DNA of 64,000 nucleotides from Gliomastix tumulicola (Eukaryota > Ascomycota > Sordariomycetes > Hypocreales > Bionectriaceae), in NCBI GenBank assembly GCA_001599755.1, contig BCHX01000007.1, positions 1,798,001 to 1,862,000 of the forward strand, given 5' to 3'. Below the pieces are notes generated by a model. It did no database searches. It was not told where the DNA came from and saw only the letters and a program-made list of their open reading frames with translations. Both the position numbers and the translations under genes were made by a program. Of this stretch, positions 52,714-63,909 are shown piece after piece. The number at the start of each line of letters is the position of its first letter. Position 1 is the first letter of the stretch.

Positions 52714-54121
52714 ATGTTCAGCCAAGCTGCGCCCTCAGTATATCAAACGTCAAAATGCCACCTCACCTACGGGTCCATGGGCCATGTCGATCCGAAGCAG
52801 CTTCCGCGCAGAAGTAAACCGTGGTCGTCGCTCATGACTCTCGACTACATACACAAGGTGAGCACCTGGCTTTTGATTTGCGGCATAGGACGAACCTTTT
52901 CTGCTTTGAAATTGATTCATGTGGCTAACATGAACTGACAGTTGGATCTGGTCCTGCCTCAAGAGAGCTATGAGGGTTTGCGTAACACAATTGTCACTAA
53001 TGCTAGCCACCCGCGGCACCACAAGGTCGTTCTGAAGTTAGAGCAGATCCTCCAGGGCGAATTCTTTTCAGAGTACGTCAAGAAAGGTGCAGCTGTTTTT
53101 CTCACCTGGGTCATGATATGCACAGTACTTACGAGAGATTCTAGGGGACATTCTCATGGTCTCAGAAGGCAAGACGACCATTAGTAACATGTTCACTCTC
53201 AAACAAGGTAATTTGTCCCTCTAATCCTTTGTATACATGATTCGCATTTGGCTGACACTTTCTGGATAGGAACCTTGACTATGTATTTGGATAAGGAGAC
53301 CTATGAGCGCGCCGGCTTGACAGGCAAACCACACGGAGCCAAGGGCAACCGAGGCCTAAAACCAAGATGGAGTGAGTAGTCTCCTCCAAGATCATCACCC
53401 TCCCACCTTGAGACCTCCTTTAACCATTGAACGAGCGTTTAGTTGTCACCATTGATCTCCGGAGTGATTCAATGTCCCATGGCAAGAAAGGCTTCGACAG
53501 AATCTTGTATGCTTGCAAGAATGTCTTGAACCAGCAGCTCACATGGCTGTTCTGCAATGTCGCAGAGTCAGGTAAGCAGCCAAGCCTCCGCTATCAACCT
53601 TGAACTGACTGACGTTGGAAACAGCTCCTGTTCCTGACCCCCTTGAGAAGCTGTTCGCTACCGGCTTCACCTCAGTGCCCTCCGTTTCTCAGGACATCCT
53701 AACCCAATCCCCGTCACTCACCGTGCCCCCTGAGGTATTGGCGAACGGAGACCGACCAGAGCTCGAGTACATAGGGACGGAGTGGTATGAGTGGCTGTCA
53801 CTGGTCCGACTGGGAAGCCCACGCGTACAGCCTGGTGACAACATTGACCCCTATCTATCCCGCTACCAGGCGCCAGATGGCTGGGGCGGAGAGACAAAAC
53901 TGTGCAAAGTGAGCTGGCAAGGCTTTATCAGCCCTGACAACGCCCGCAAGATCCTGGCCGACATCATCATCAAATCCCCTTCCAAGTCATGGTTCTCATT
54001 CAGCGCCACAGCTTTCTCCACGGGCGTGTCGAGCAGCAGCGACGAGGTTACGGTTCTCCGGCCGGCAGATGCTGAGACTGGAGAATACCTGATGTGGGAG
54101 GTCCGGAATTCGAATATCTGA
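52714..54121 (+). CDS. RPP40: RNase P/MRP subunit p40 (RPP40 family)
   Basis: Six exons (52714-52857, 52942-53086, 53145-53207, 53270-53371, 53443-53571, 53625-54121) encode 359 residues. Recognisable parts are MFSQAAPSVYQTSKCHLTYG, LDLVLPQESYEGLRNTIV, GTLTMYLDKETYERAGLTG (the motif I associate with Rpp40), IVTIDLRSDSMSHGKKGFDR and LLACKNVL-like YACKNVLNQQLTWLFC. The C-terminal half has EWYEWLSLVRLGSPRVQPGD and WFSFSATAFSTGVSSSS. Rpp40 belongs to the protein part of RNase P, which cuts the 5' leader of pre-tRNA, and of RNase MRP. Five short introns keep frame. The identity rests on a few motifs, so I am fairly but not fully sure. Confidence 0.72.
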
Positions 54122-54135
54122 TGGTATTTGGAGGC

Positions 54136-54783
54136 TTAGTCGTGCTTCGAGCGCACCTGTCGCTCGTTGCCAATGCCCTGGTCGAAAATCGCATCCTCCA
54201 CAAGCCTGCGCAGGTCGGCCTGACCCTCTGGCGTGTCGAAATCGTCGCGCTGAGCGAGCTCCTCGATGCGACGGCGGAACTCGGGGTCCACCTCGCCAGG
54301 AACATCGTCCGCCTCATCCATTGTACCAATCGTGAGCTTCATGCCCTCAGGCGGAGGAGGGATGGCCTCGGGGATGGCATCGTTGGCGGTCTCCCGCAGC
54401 GCATCCCTCTCCAGCTCCACTATCCTCAGATACACAGCCACGGCGGGGAAATCAGCCTCTGCCTCGATCCTCTCCCGAGCCGTGGTACCCTCAGACCCGC
54501 GATGTAGTGGATCGGCGCCGAGCTCCTCGACCAGCACCTTCGCGGCCTCGGGTGTCTCGACGACGAAGAGGGCCGTCTCGTCGTCCTCGTCCTTGATGTC
54601 CACGGGGACCTTGAACTCGTTGATGAGGGCGCGGAGGAGGTCGAGGTGGTTGTAGCTCGCGGCGGCGTGGACGAGGGAGTAGCCGTGCTCGTCTTGGGAG
54701 GAGGCGAGGGAGGGCGTCTCGCGGAGGAGGGGCAGGAGGTCGGGGCTGTTGTCGGCCGCGAGGAGGAAGGGATTCGGCGCCAT
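54136..54783 (-). CDS. ankyrin-repeat protein
   Basis: A single exon of 215 residues from ATG at 54783. Ankyrin repeats start at the N-terminus: NSPDLLPLLRETPSLASSQD, EHGYSLVHAAASYNHLDLLR, DEDDETALFVVETPEAAKVL, about three repeats. A Glu/Asp-rich, helical C-terminal half follows (GMKLTIGTMDEADDVPGEVD, then RRRIEELAQRDDFDTPEGQA). It resembles the short ankyrin proteins found widely in fungi (YAR1-like size), but YAR1 has two repeats and a different tail; I give no symbol. Its stop lies 14 bp from the RPP40 stop, so the two 3' ends overlap in transcription. Confidence 0.75.
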   Translation of the reverse strand: MAPNPFLLAADNSPDLLPLLRETPSLASSQDEHGYSLVHAAASYNHLDLLRALINEFKVPVDIKDEDDETALFVVETPEAAKVLVEELGADPLHRGSEGTTARERIEAEADFPAVAVYLRIVELERDALRETANDAIPEAIPPPPEGMKLTIGTMDEADDVPGEVDPEFRRRIEELAQRDDFDTPEGQADLRRLVEDAIFDQGIGNERQVRSKHD

Positions 54784-55339
54784 TGTGGAGGTAGTCTATG
54801 TTTCTTGCTCTAGAAGTGCGAGGGGTAGATAAAGAGAAGTGATTACAACAGCTGGTGCTGCGCGATGGTGACGGATGTTAAGATCATGATTATTACAGGC
54901 CAATTTTTGTCTAGAATGCTTGGTGGGGGGGCTGGAGGGGCTTATCGATAAGCATGGGCTACCAATTGGTTCCAACATCACTGCTCCCTCCTCTCTTCAG
55001 CCTCCTTAATCCATCCGTATAACTCCTGAGACTCCCCTTTCCTCTACGGAATGGAGTCCCGGGGTCTCGAAAGCTAGAATCGGCAACAGAATACGAAGTC
55101 GGAGTCAGGTTTGCTTGCTTGTGTATCAAGCTCAAGTTTTCCTTCCACCTCTTGCGGGGCTACTGATCTGATCTGTGCGGGGTGGAAATATGTCCCAAAA
55201 CCAACCAAGGACCAACAGCGTCGGTTGAACTGCGGAAAAGTTGTTGGAAGCTCGACTGGCTCTGTTTGCTCTTCTAGACTTCTGTTGCCGCCCGATTTAA
55301 GTCGATTTGCACGAACGGACAAGCTTCCTGGAGCAAGCC
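54784..55339. other. divergent intergenic region, no gene seen
   Basis: Promoters of the ankyrin gene and the STAND gene. AT-rich (54830-54900) with a GGGGGGG run near 54930. No gene. Confidence 0.5.
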
Positions 55340-58300
55340 ATGCCTCCCCTGAGGTCTGGGTTGAATCTCCGTCAACGATTCGAATCCTTCCGCAAGAAAG
55401 ACCAACCACGCACCGACCCAACCCTCACACCACTACTAGCCCGGGGCCCATCGGGTAATAGTGCGTCTGCACTCCAGACCTCCCCGTCTGCTAGTCATCA
55501 GATCGCCGGACAACCAACCTCGTCTAGCAGTGATCGGGCAACTCCATCCCAAACCCAGCCCCGTCAACCAGCCGACGTTGCTACCAGCCTGGGCGGCTTT
55601 GGACAGGACTCCTCTGTCAATGGTGCGACTGTCAACCCTGACGCCAGCCATGTCGCTTCAGACCTGTGGAGCTCGGCCTACCGAGAGGCAGTGGAGAGTA
55701 TGGGGAAAGACATAAATGTAGCTATTCTCAAGGGCAACAACGTGGCTCAGTTATTCGAGCAGCTTGGGGAGGTTGACTCCGAGGTGACCCAGGACTCCGC
55801 CTTCCTGAGGGGTGTGAGGTACTTGCAGGAGCGTAGAGTACCACTAGAGAGATTTAAGATGGCGTTGGACCTGACGGCTCCTCTGGCCAGCGTCACTCCT
55901 CTCGTGGGAACAGCCTTTGGTGTCGTTCAGGGTGTAACGGCGGTAGGCTCCCGCAAACGTACCTTTCGAAGTGCCTGAAGCTGATTACTTGTCACATAGG
56001 TTGCTATCAGCCTTTCAACCGTTGATATTGAGTTTGCAGACAAGATCGGGGATATGCTCGAGCAGATATCGTACATCGACGACTGTGACACGCTCGGCCA
56101 AAAAGCCGAGAGGGAAGATGTGCATAAGGTATTTCTGGTCATGACCTCCCTTTCCTGAAAGCATCTCTCTGACGCCTGGTTAGGCACTGGTATCGGTTTA
56201 CCGGAAACTTCTCGAATTCTATAGCGTCGCGTTTGACATCTTGACTCGGAATCGGGCCAGGCTGGTCTTGAAGATGACTTTGGAAAACCAACGTCTGCCA
56301 GAAATTGTCCAAGAGTTCTTGAAGCAAGCGACTATTCTCCGAAGTATTGTGCAAAAGGCGACGTGGGAGATTGTTGAGGATATCAAGAATATGCTCTATG
56401 ACAGCAAAAGTAAGCCCCCCTCCCCGCCGCCAGGTTGAACGCAATTTGGAGGTTCTGTGTGCCCGCTGACCTGGTCTTGCGCTATTAGTTTCGGGATGGC
56501 TTGGAAGCGACAAGATGACAGTGCAGAGCTCGTATCATGCTATTTTGCAGGACATTCGAGCTGACGCGGCTTGCGAGTTTCTGCTCTTAGATGCCAAGTT
56601 CGTAGGGTGGTATAATGCGCCCGATTCTCAGCAGCTGGTAATTCTTGGAGACATGGGTCACGGCAAAACTGTCGCAATGGCCTATCTCGTGGATGAGATT
56701 CGCCGACGAAATGAGCACCAGCTGCCACGAGCCAAGTTGTGTTATCACTATTGTCGCGATGACCAGAGTGGGCAAGCCACCCACATACTTTCTGCTCTAA
56801 TTCTGTCGCTTCTCGAGCAGCTTTCGGGCCTGAAAAAGGCATTTTTCGAGTGGTACAAAGACACGTTGTCGTCTGGAAACTTCGAGCCGGCAACAAGCCC
56901 TAGAAAGCTAGTCGAGTTCCTCCAGAAAATGGTCCAGACCCTTGATCGCCCTCTTTTCATCTTCATTGATGGTCTTGATGAGTGCGATGAAAGATCCCGG
57001 TGCACTGTCCTCAACACCATCAGAGTCTTGTCGCAAGGCACCTCAAAGCTCAAAACAATCCTGTCTTCACGTCCCCAGGAGGAGATTCTCGAGGACCTAG
57101 AAGGGATGGCCAGCATATATCTGGGTGCCGACGCTGGGCGAGATGAGATCATTGCCAAGAAGACCGTGGAACGGCAACTATCTCGCTTGTCTAGCGATGT
57201 TCAAGCCTTAGTCGTTCAAGAGTTATCTCGCTCAGCCCAGGGGAGTGCTATATGGACAAAGATGATGGTTGAGTTCATCTACGTTCGTCGAATCAAGGCG
57301 ATTGAGCCAATGCGGTCCTTCTTGAAGACGATCCCGCAACCAAGACAGCTGTCGCAGTTGTATGCTAGCTTGTTCTTACGGCACACTCTCGACGACCCGG
57401 AAAATGAGAAGCTTGCTGCCACTGCTCTGGAAACCCTCGCCGTCGCCCGAAGGCCGCTGAGCGTGGTTGAACTCGCTTGGGCTGCCGCCTTGAGTGTTGC
57501 TGGGGAGGACGTTACCACCGTCGACGCTTTGGCTAAGCTAGTGGACCATCAACGGGTTCTCAGCCTTATCCAGCCCTTTGTTGCTCGCGTTGACTTTGGC
57601 GCACTGAAGGAACGCCAAGTGAGGCTCGTACACCAATCGGTGAATGAATTCATCAAGGGTGAATGGACCTCAAGTCGGCCTCTTTCGCCGGCGACTGCCA
57701 CCTCGGCCACAAGTCAGGTATTGGCTCATCGACGTATCGCGACTCTGGAGCGAGGGATCTTGGAGATGTGCATTCGATACCTCCTCTTAGATGACATTAG
57801 CAGTACGAGGCTGTTCTCGGCCGAGCAAATTGCCATCCAAGAGCTACCGCAAGAATATGACCTATTCAGCGACACCACAGAGACGCCCGATTACGACCCG
57901 TACTGCTCGTGGGAGACCTGGGAGCAAGGCATGATACGCTACGATCCTACCGAGCGCGGGTTTGGGGAGCTGTTCGTCTACGCCTCAAGCTGCTGGCTTG
58001 ACCACCTAGGCGCCGTTGCCGTGGAGCCTCTCCCAGACTTGGCCAAGATAGAGAAGCTGTGCCAGGTGGGATCGACCCGACTGGAGAACTGGATTGAACA
58101 GAATCGCCGACCAGACTGTGTCATCAAGCCCCGGTTCGTGTTCGACAGTAGCTTGTACGATCCACTTGGCATCACCTCGCTGTACGGCTCCGATGCTACG
58201 CTTCTAGAGATGCTGCAGCGGTCAGAGTTCGACAAAGGCAGCTTCCTCCCTGACACGGCCATGGGCGCCGTGGATCAAATCATACAATGGGGAGATTTAT

Positions 58301-59061
58301 CACGGCTCAGAATGCTCTTTTTGTCAAAGAGTGTCGGCCCACAGCTTCAAAGTCCCGACTTTTTCCGGCTCGTGATGAGATCCTTCAAGTTCTGCAAAGA
58401 CCGCCATCAAGAGGAGTGGGATGCAGTCTTCGACCTCGTCGATGACGTCTCGGACACGCTGGTCCAAGAGAGATGGGGCAACGAGCTCCTGTGCATGGCT
58501 GCCAGCATGGGTTGCATGCCCATCATCCGGCGACTGATGGACCGGGCTCAGACGGACTCGGAGCTCAGAGCCGAACTGCTTCGTGCGGATCATCCCGAGA
58601 CGCATGCCATGACGCATGGCAGGCAATGCCATCAGTCTATCGGTGAGGCCATCCTGGCCAATCACGTAGACGTCGTTGCATACCTGCTCCGGCAACAGGG
58701 CATAGAGGCACACCTCCAGTTTCGTAACCTGTGCGGTGAGAACGTTCTTCATCTGGCAGCCCGACTCTCCAACCCTGCCATGTTCGAGATGCTGGTTCCC
58801 CGTTTCAAGGAGGGCATACACCATTCCGACGACCAGGGGGATTCGGTGCTGATGCGCGTCATCAAGAGCCCTGCAGACGTGAAGGATCGTTGCAAGTCGG
58901 CGCATATTTTGCTCTTGCAAGGTGCGGTCAGCTATGACGGTTGTCACGAAGACGAGAAACTGGCATTGCTGAGGGCAGCTCACCAGCATGGTGGTTCAGA
59001 TTTGATTGACCTCTTGGTCCGGGTTGGCGGGCTCGATCCCTCCTCAGCCTCTAATGAGTAA
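55340..59061 (+). CDS. STAND/NACHT-type NTPase (fungal NLR-like) with C-terminal ankyrin repeats
   Basis: Four exons (55340-55942, 56000-56128, 56184-56409, 56489-59061) encode 1176 residues. After a Ser/Gln/Pro-rich leader (to about 100), a helical N-domain runs to about 325: LWSSAYREAVESMGKDINVA, VPLERFKMALDLTAPLASVT, HKALVSVYRKLLEFYSVAFD. It resembles the Goodbye-type N-terminal regions of fungal STAND proteins but I cannot confirm it. The NTPase has Walker A GDMGHGKT (373-380), Walker B FIFIDGLDECDE (about 476-487), and TILSSRPQEEI. A winged-helix-like region (LAATALETLAVARRPLSVVE) and VRLVHQSVNEFIKGEW follow. Divergent ankyrin repeats near 1030-1176 (NVLHLAARLSNPAMFEMLV) may sense ligands. 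Such proteins act in fungal non-self recognition and cell death in known cases; here the role is unproven. Confidence 0.85.
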
Positions 59062-60173
59062 TGATAACGCGTGGGATGTTTCCAAATGAAAAGAGCCAAC
59101 AGAGCCATAAGGGTGTTGTCATTTAAATACAAAGATATCCGCAAATATCCCCTGGATATAAGGGAATTCGAGGTGTCTAGCTCGCCACGGCAGACCAGTG
59201 TCGTGTTCCGTGTCTCAATGTCGCGAAGTTGAGTGCTGCTGATTACTAGTAGATTTGTGCCGACGTACTGATCGTGATTACTGACCCGTGGAAGCTATTC
59301 TTAAGATCAAGATTAAATACCCCCGCGTTGTCCATTTCACTAGGCATAAACACGCAGACAAGACAATGCAAGCCGAGTTGGCATCAATCTTCAAATAACG
59401 CCAAGGACATGATAATTAGATGATGGAACTCAGATAAATATTAAGTCGAGAAGACGCTGGAGTTAGGAAGACCACCTTACTCAAAACGATTCTCCATGAA
59501 TTTAATTAAGCGAGGCCCAGAGGCCAAGTCGGAAGTCATTCGGCGGCGTTCTTTTGGTGTCTCTACGAAAGTAGAAGCAGTGCGACTTAACCAAATCGGC
59601 AGACCCTAGCAGGTAGCACTTGCGGCCTTGAAATGGAAATCTACCTTAGAAGAGATTCTTACAGCCCTAGCAGCGCAGGGACGTCTAGTAAATAGCCCAA
59701 AAATGAAGTCAGACATGCCTACCGACAAGGAAGGGAATAGAGGAGCGATGAGACTGAGGTGCAGTCACATGGACTTGGGTGGGATGGAATCAGCCTTACC
59801 CTTTTAACGGTACAGGGGAGTAGATCCCATAGCGTTAGTGCTAGAGCCCTACAATCTGCGCCACAGGAGTCACAGCCCCTTCCAGGTTGGGGTGACAATA
59901 AAAATAAGCCAAAACAGGCTGCGATTTGTATGGAATTTTTCCGACCAAAGTTATGGGTGCTTTTCTGTCACCCTGTTTGCTAGCTTGGGGTAAGAGTCAT
60001 TGGCCGGTGCACCTGCAGTTTTCAAACGACGACAAACATCCATCACCCAATTCAGTATAAGAACGGCAAACCTCGTAAAATCTAATTGTAATAATAACCA
60101 ACCTACCTTCTCGGAAAAAAATCTCCTCCATCCACCTTCACCTTCACCTTCTTCCAACGGCCACTGCGCTTGG
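59062..60173. other. intergenic, AT-rich, no gene seen
   Basis: Lies between the STAND gene and TRL1. It has AT-rich, stop-laden sequence (59290-59720) unlike the neighbouring coding DNA and may be decayed repeat material, but no recognisable transposon motif is left. Confidence 0.5.
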
Positions 60174-60320
60174 ATGCGTCGTCTCGTGACCGTCCAACTC
60201 CCACGACGAGAAATCTTGCTCCGGCCCCGCTCGCAAGCTCCCACCAGACTCACTATCCGAACGTTGAAGAAACAGAGATCACCAACGGCCTCTTCCGCAA
60301 CTTCGCGGAGCGTTGTCACT

Positions 60321-62768
60321 ATGGCTGCTCCTTACACGGCCCAGGATCCGGCTGAGAACAGCCGGATGATGGAGGGCCTCAACAAGGCTCTCAAGAACAA
60401 GCGCAAGGGTGCCTTCTCCGTCAAGAGGACCACGTTTGAGCTCAAGAACTCCAGGGATGGCATCGATGTGGACTCGTGGCGTATGCAGGACTGGGATTAC
60501 AAGAGACGAGATCTGCCGACATACGCCCGGGGCCTCTTCACAACCAAGTCCCGCAGGAACGGCAACGAGATTGCCGTGCGAGGCTACGACAAGTTCTTCA
60601 ACGTCGGCGAGGTCAACGAGACGAAGTGGGAGAACATCCTCACGCGGACCAAGGGTCCTTACGAGCTCACCCTCAAGGAGAACGGCTGCATCATCTTCAT
60701 CGCCGGTCTCGAGGACGACACGCTCCTCGTTTGCAGCAAACACTCCACGGGAGACCGATCAGATCTGGCCGTCAGCCATGCCAGTGCAGGCGAGATCAGG
60801 CTAGAGAAGCAGCTGGCTGCCGTTGGCAAGACAAAGGAGGACTTGGCCCGCGAGCTGCGGCGGAGAAATGTCACCGCCGTTGCTGAGCTCTGTGACGACT
60901 CTTTCGAGGAGCATGTTCTCGCCTATGGTCCAGAGAAGGCTGGTCTTTATCTTCACGGCATCAACCTCAACCTACCAGAGTTCGCCACCTATCCCAGCTC
61001 TCATGTGCAGGAGTTTGCCGAGCAGTGGGCGTTCCGCAAGACGGGACTGATGGTCATGGATAACGTGAACGAGGTCAAGAACTTCCTGGAGCAGGTCGCT
61101 GAGTCGGGAGCACACGATGGGCGCGACGTCGAGGGCTTCGTCATCCGGTGCAAAATGACACACAATCCCGACGCGGCTCCTTATCGGGATTGGTTCTTCA
61201 AGTTCAAGTTCGAGGAACCCTACCTCATGTACCGCCAGTGGAGAGAGTGCACCAAGGCCCTGATCTCTGGCAGAGCACCCAAGATCCGCAAGCACATCCG
61301 AATCACAGAGGAGTACCTGCTCTACGCCAAGAAGCGCCTCGCCGCCGACCCGAAAATGGGCAAGCTGTACAACGAGAACCATGGCATTATTGCCCTGCGA
61401 GATGATTTCCTCAAATTCAAGAACCTCAGGGGCACCGACGCAGCCAACATGGAAGGCCTCGATGTCGTTGTCCAGACCGAGGTCACCAAGGACGTGATTC
61501 TCTGCCCTATCGCCACCATCGGCTGCGGCAAGACCACCATCGCCCTGGCTCTTACTCATTTGTTCGGCTGGGGCCACATTCAGAACGATAACATCTCTGG
61601 CAAGGGTCGGCCGCCAAGGTTCACCAAGGCCGTGCTAGATCAGCTTAATGACCACCCAGTGGTCTTTGCTGACCGCAACAACGCTTCTAAGCACGAGAGA
61701 AAGCAGATTATCACGGATGTCAAGCTACAGCATTCCACTGCCAAGCTTGTGTGCCTCAACTTCCGCCACGCAGAAGGCACGATTGACGAGATCCGGCGCA
61801 TCACGCAGGAAAGAGTGATCGAGCGTGGAGATAACCACCAGACCATCCACGCGGCAAGCGATAAGGAGAAGTTCATCGGCGTCATGGAAGGCTTCCTCAA
61901 CCGCTTTGAGCCGTGCACGCCCACCTTGCGACCTGACGACGGTTTTGACGCAGTCATCGAGCTAGATCCCGTTGCAGGAAGCCGAGTGAACCTCGAGACA
62001 ACCGTGACGCAGCTGAAGAAGCACTTCCCCAACCTAATACAGGGGCTCCCCGATGCCGAGAAGTTGGACGCCGCCATCGAGTTCGCCCTCGGATACAAGC
62101 CCGACATGAAGCACGACATTCCTGATAGAGGTAACAAGGGCAAGGGCAACAATGCCCAACAGCAACCCGCGAAGCCTGCGAAGAAGAAGAAGCTCGAGTA
62201 CATGTCCGTCACCGTCCCGACGCAGACCATCAACTCCCTCTTGGAGAGGACCTTCCAGAACACGGGAGCCGAGACGTCCAAGTTCTATAAGCAGCTGAAG
62301 CAGACACGCCGTGTTCAGCCCAATTTCCACGTCACCCTGATGCATCGCTTCGGAGCCAAGGACCACCCCGAGCTTTGGGAGCGATACGTCGCCCTCCAGA
62401 AGGAGCTTGATGAGGCTGGTTATCCGGATGGCAAGCTGGGCGAGTGCGATGTCATTCCTGAGCGGGTAAGTAAATCTTTGTGTATACGATTAAGACTGAA
62501 CTAACATTTCTTATAGGTTTGCTTTGATGACCGGATTATGGCCATTGTTGTCCGGCTTAGCGACAACGAGGACAAGTGGAAGTGCGTGAACCGGGTTGCA
62601 CACATCACTGTTGGCACGAGAGATGACACGGTGAAGCCCAAGGAGAGCAACGACCTGCTGGCCAAGTGGCTGGAGTCGGGCGCCAACGCGGACAACAAGA
62701 TTCAGGACGTCATCTTCAGCGAGAAGACGCCCATCAAGGGAGAGGTCCGACCAGTGCTACAGCGATGA
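60321..62768 (+). CDS. TRL1: fungal tRNA ligase (ligase-kinase-cyclic phosphodiesterase)
   Basis: Two exons (60321-62465, 62517-62768) encode 798 residues. Domain 1, the adenylyltransferase ligase, has the nucleotidyl motif TLKENGCIIFIAGL with its Lys, FVIRCK and WFFKFKFEEPYL. Domain 2, the polynucleotide kinase, has the P-loop ATIGCGKTTIALAL. Domain 3, the cyclic phosphodiesterase, carries the paired H-x-T motifs NFHVTLMHRF and AHITVGTRDD, the second in exon 2. It joins tRNA halves after intron removal; in yeast it also joins HAC1 mRNA in the unfolded-protein response. The start is MAAPYTAQDPAENSRMMEGL; an upstream in-frame ATG at 60174 adds 49 basic residues (separate finding). A Lys-rich linker (KKKKLEY) joins domains 2 and 3. 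Confidence 0.95.
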
Positions 62769-63128
62769 GCATCTTAGGATGAGTCATGATAGGAGGGAAG
62801 AACTCTTGCGTCTTGCTTTCCGCGCGTATTGCGTGGGACACGATTGGGATGAGTGGTTAGACGTCTAAAAAGGGGCTCGGTTATAAGTATGGGAGGCGTA
62901 CTGGGAGCGTTCAACATACATAACCCATCTTTACGAAAATAGAAGGCTTCCATTTCAGAGGCAGTTTAAGCATATTACATTACAGCTCTCGCTCGTGACA
63001 GGTCTACAGTGTATCGTCTGGTGCTAATGATACAGAACAGGGGGTATACAGTAACATAAAGACAGTAACGGCAAAAGGAGCCCAGCAGTTATAACGCAGG
63101 TTGGAAGTCCAGACAGAACAACCGCCCC
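62769..63128. other. convergent 3' flanks, no gene seen
   Basis: Short AT-rich spacer between TRL1 and the next gene's stop. No gene. Confidence 0.5.
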
Positions 63129-63909
63129 CTACTCATCGTCCAAGAAGCTGTTTGCTATTCTCCCAAAGATAGGGAGCTCGTATCTACACACACAAGTATG
63201 GCGTCAGTAAACGGGAAGAGCTCCCACCGCCGGAAACGGGTGTCACTGACCGGTCTAGGATCTCGGCATCGTGGTATGCCTTGTATGTGAGCAGCGCGAT
63301 GAGCCCGAGGTCGATGATGAAGAGGAGCCAGCTCAGGAAGCTCGACCAGCAGAAGATAAGGTGGACAATCATAAGGGTTGTGAAGAGCAGCGCCGACTGC
63401 CACGCATGGAACCTAGTCACACCTCGTTAGCACGAAACCAACCAACCCCCTCTTGGGTGCCCTGTGCGAAAATGGGCATATCCTCACCTGACATAGTCGC
63501 TGTTCCTCTCCTTGATAAGCAGGATAATCGCCCCCACAGGCGGCAGCCCAACATACGCCAAACACGCCTCGTAGTCCAGCCGCAGCCCCAGACTCGTATC
63601 AAACTCGCCGACCTCAGTGATCGGGTACGCGCCCGGCATCGCACCGCCTCCTCCTCCTACGCTGCTGCTGCCGCCTCCGCCGTGCTGGTAGCTGCCCGCG
63701 TGGTCGTCGGCCTGGCCGTCGAAGCCGGTCCATCCGCGCTGCGGCTGCGGGTGCTGCAGGGGCGGCGGGCTGCGCGCGTTGTGGTGCGCCGCCGCCGCGG
63801 GGGAGAAGGAGCGGCGGGCGTCGTGGGAGGCGCGCGGGGAGGAGACGTAGTCCGGGGAGGCGATGCGGCCGTGCTCCGGCGGGGAGGACTGGTAGGGGGC
63901 GAAGTCCAT
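63129..63909 (-). CDS. Tic20/DUF4870-like membrane protein
   Basis: Three exons (63909-63488, 63412-63251, 63183-63129) encode 212 residues. A Pro/Ser/Gly/His-rich cytosolic N-terminus (1-110) has a poly-Gly/Ser stretch. The membrane part then reads LDYEACLAYVGLPPVGAIIL, then ERNSDYVRFHAWQSALLFTT, where FHAWQS after the first helix is the hallmark of Tic20/DUF4870 proteins, and MIVHLIFCWSSFLSWLLFII, IDLGLIALLTYKAYHDAEIL. The C-terminal exon is short (YELPIFGRIANSFLDDE). Four helices are expected. Fungal members are poorly studied; Golgi or ER location is a guess. The adjacent right edge of the window is its promoter. Confidence 0.75.

Noticed and set aside
58324..58989. 221-codon minus-strand frame
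   Set aside because: Antisense of the STAND ankyrin region.
59062..60173. Decayed transposon between STAND and TRL1 genes
   Set aside because: AT-rich but without terminal repeats or any transposase-like frame.
60000..60320. Long upstream open frame of TRL1 starting at 60000
   Set aside because: The first codon is TTG, not ATG; only the in-frame ATG at 60174 was kept as a candidate.
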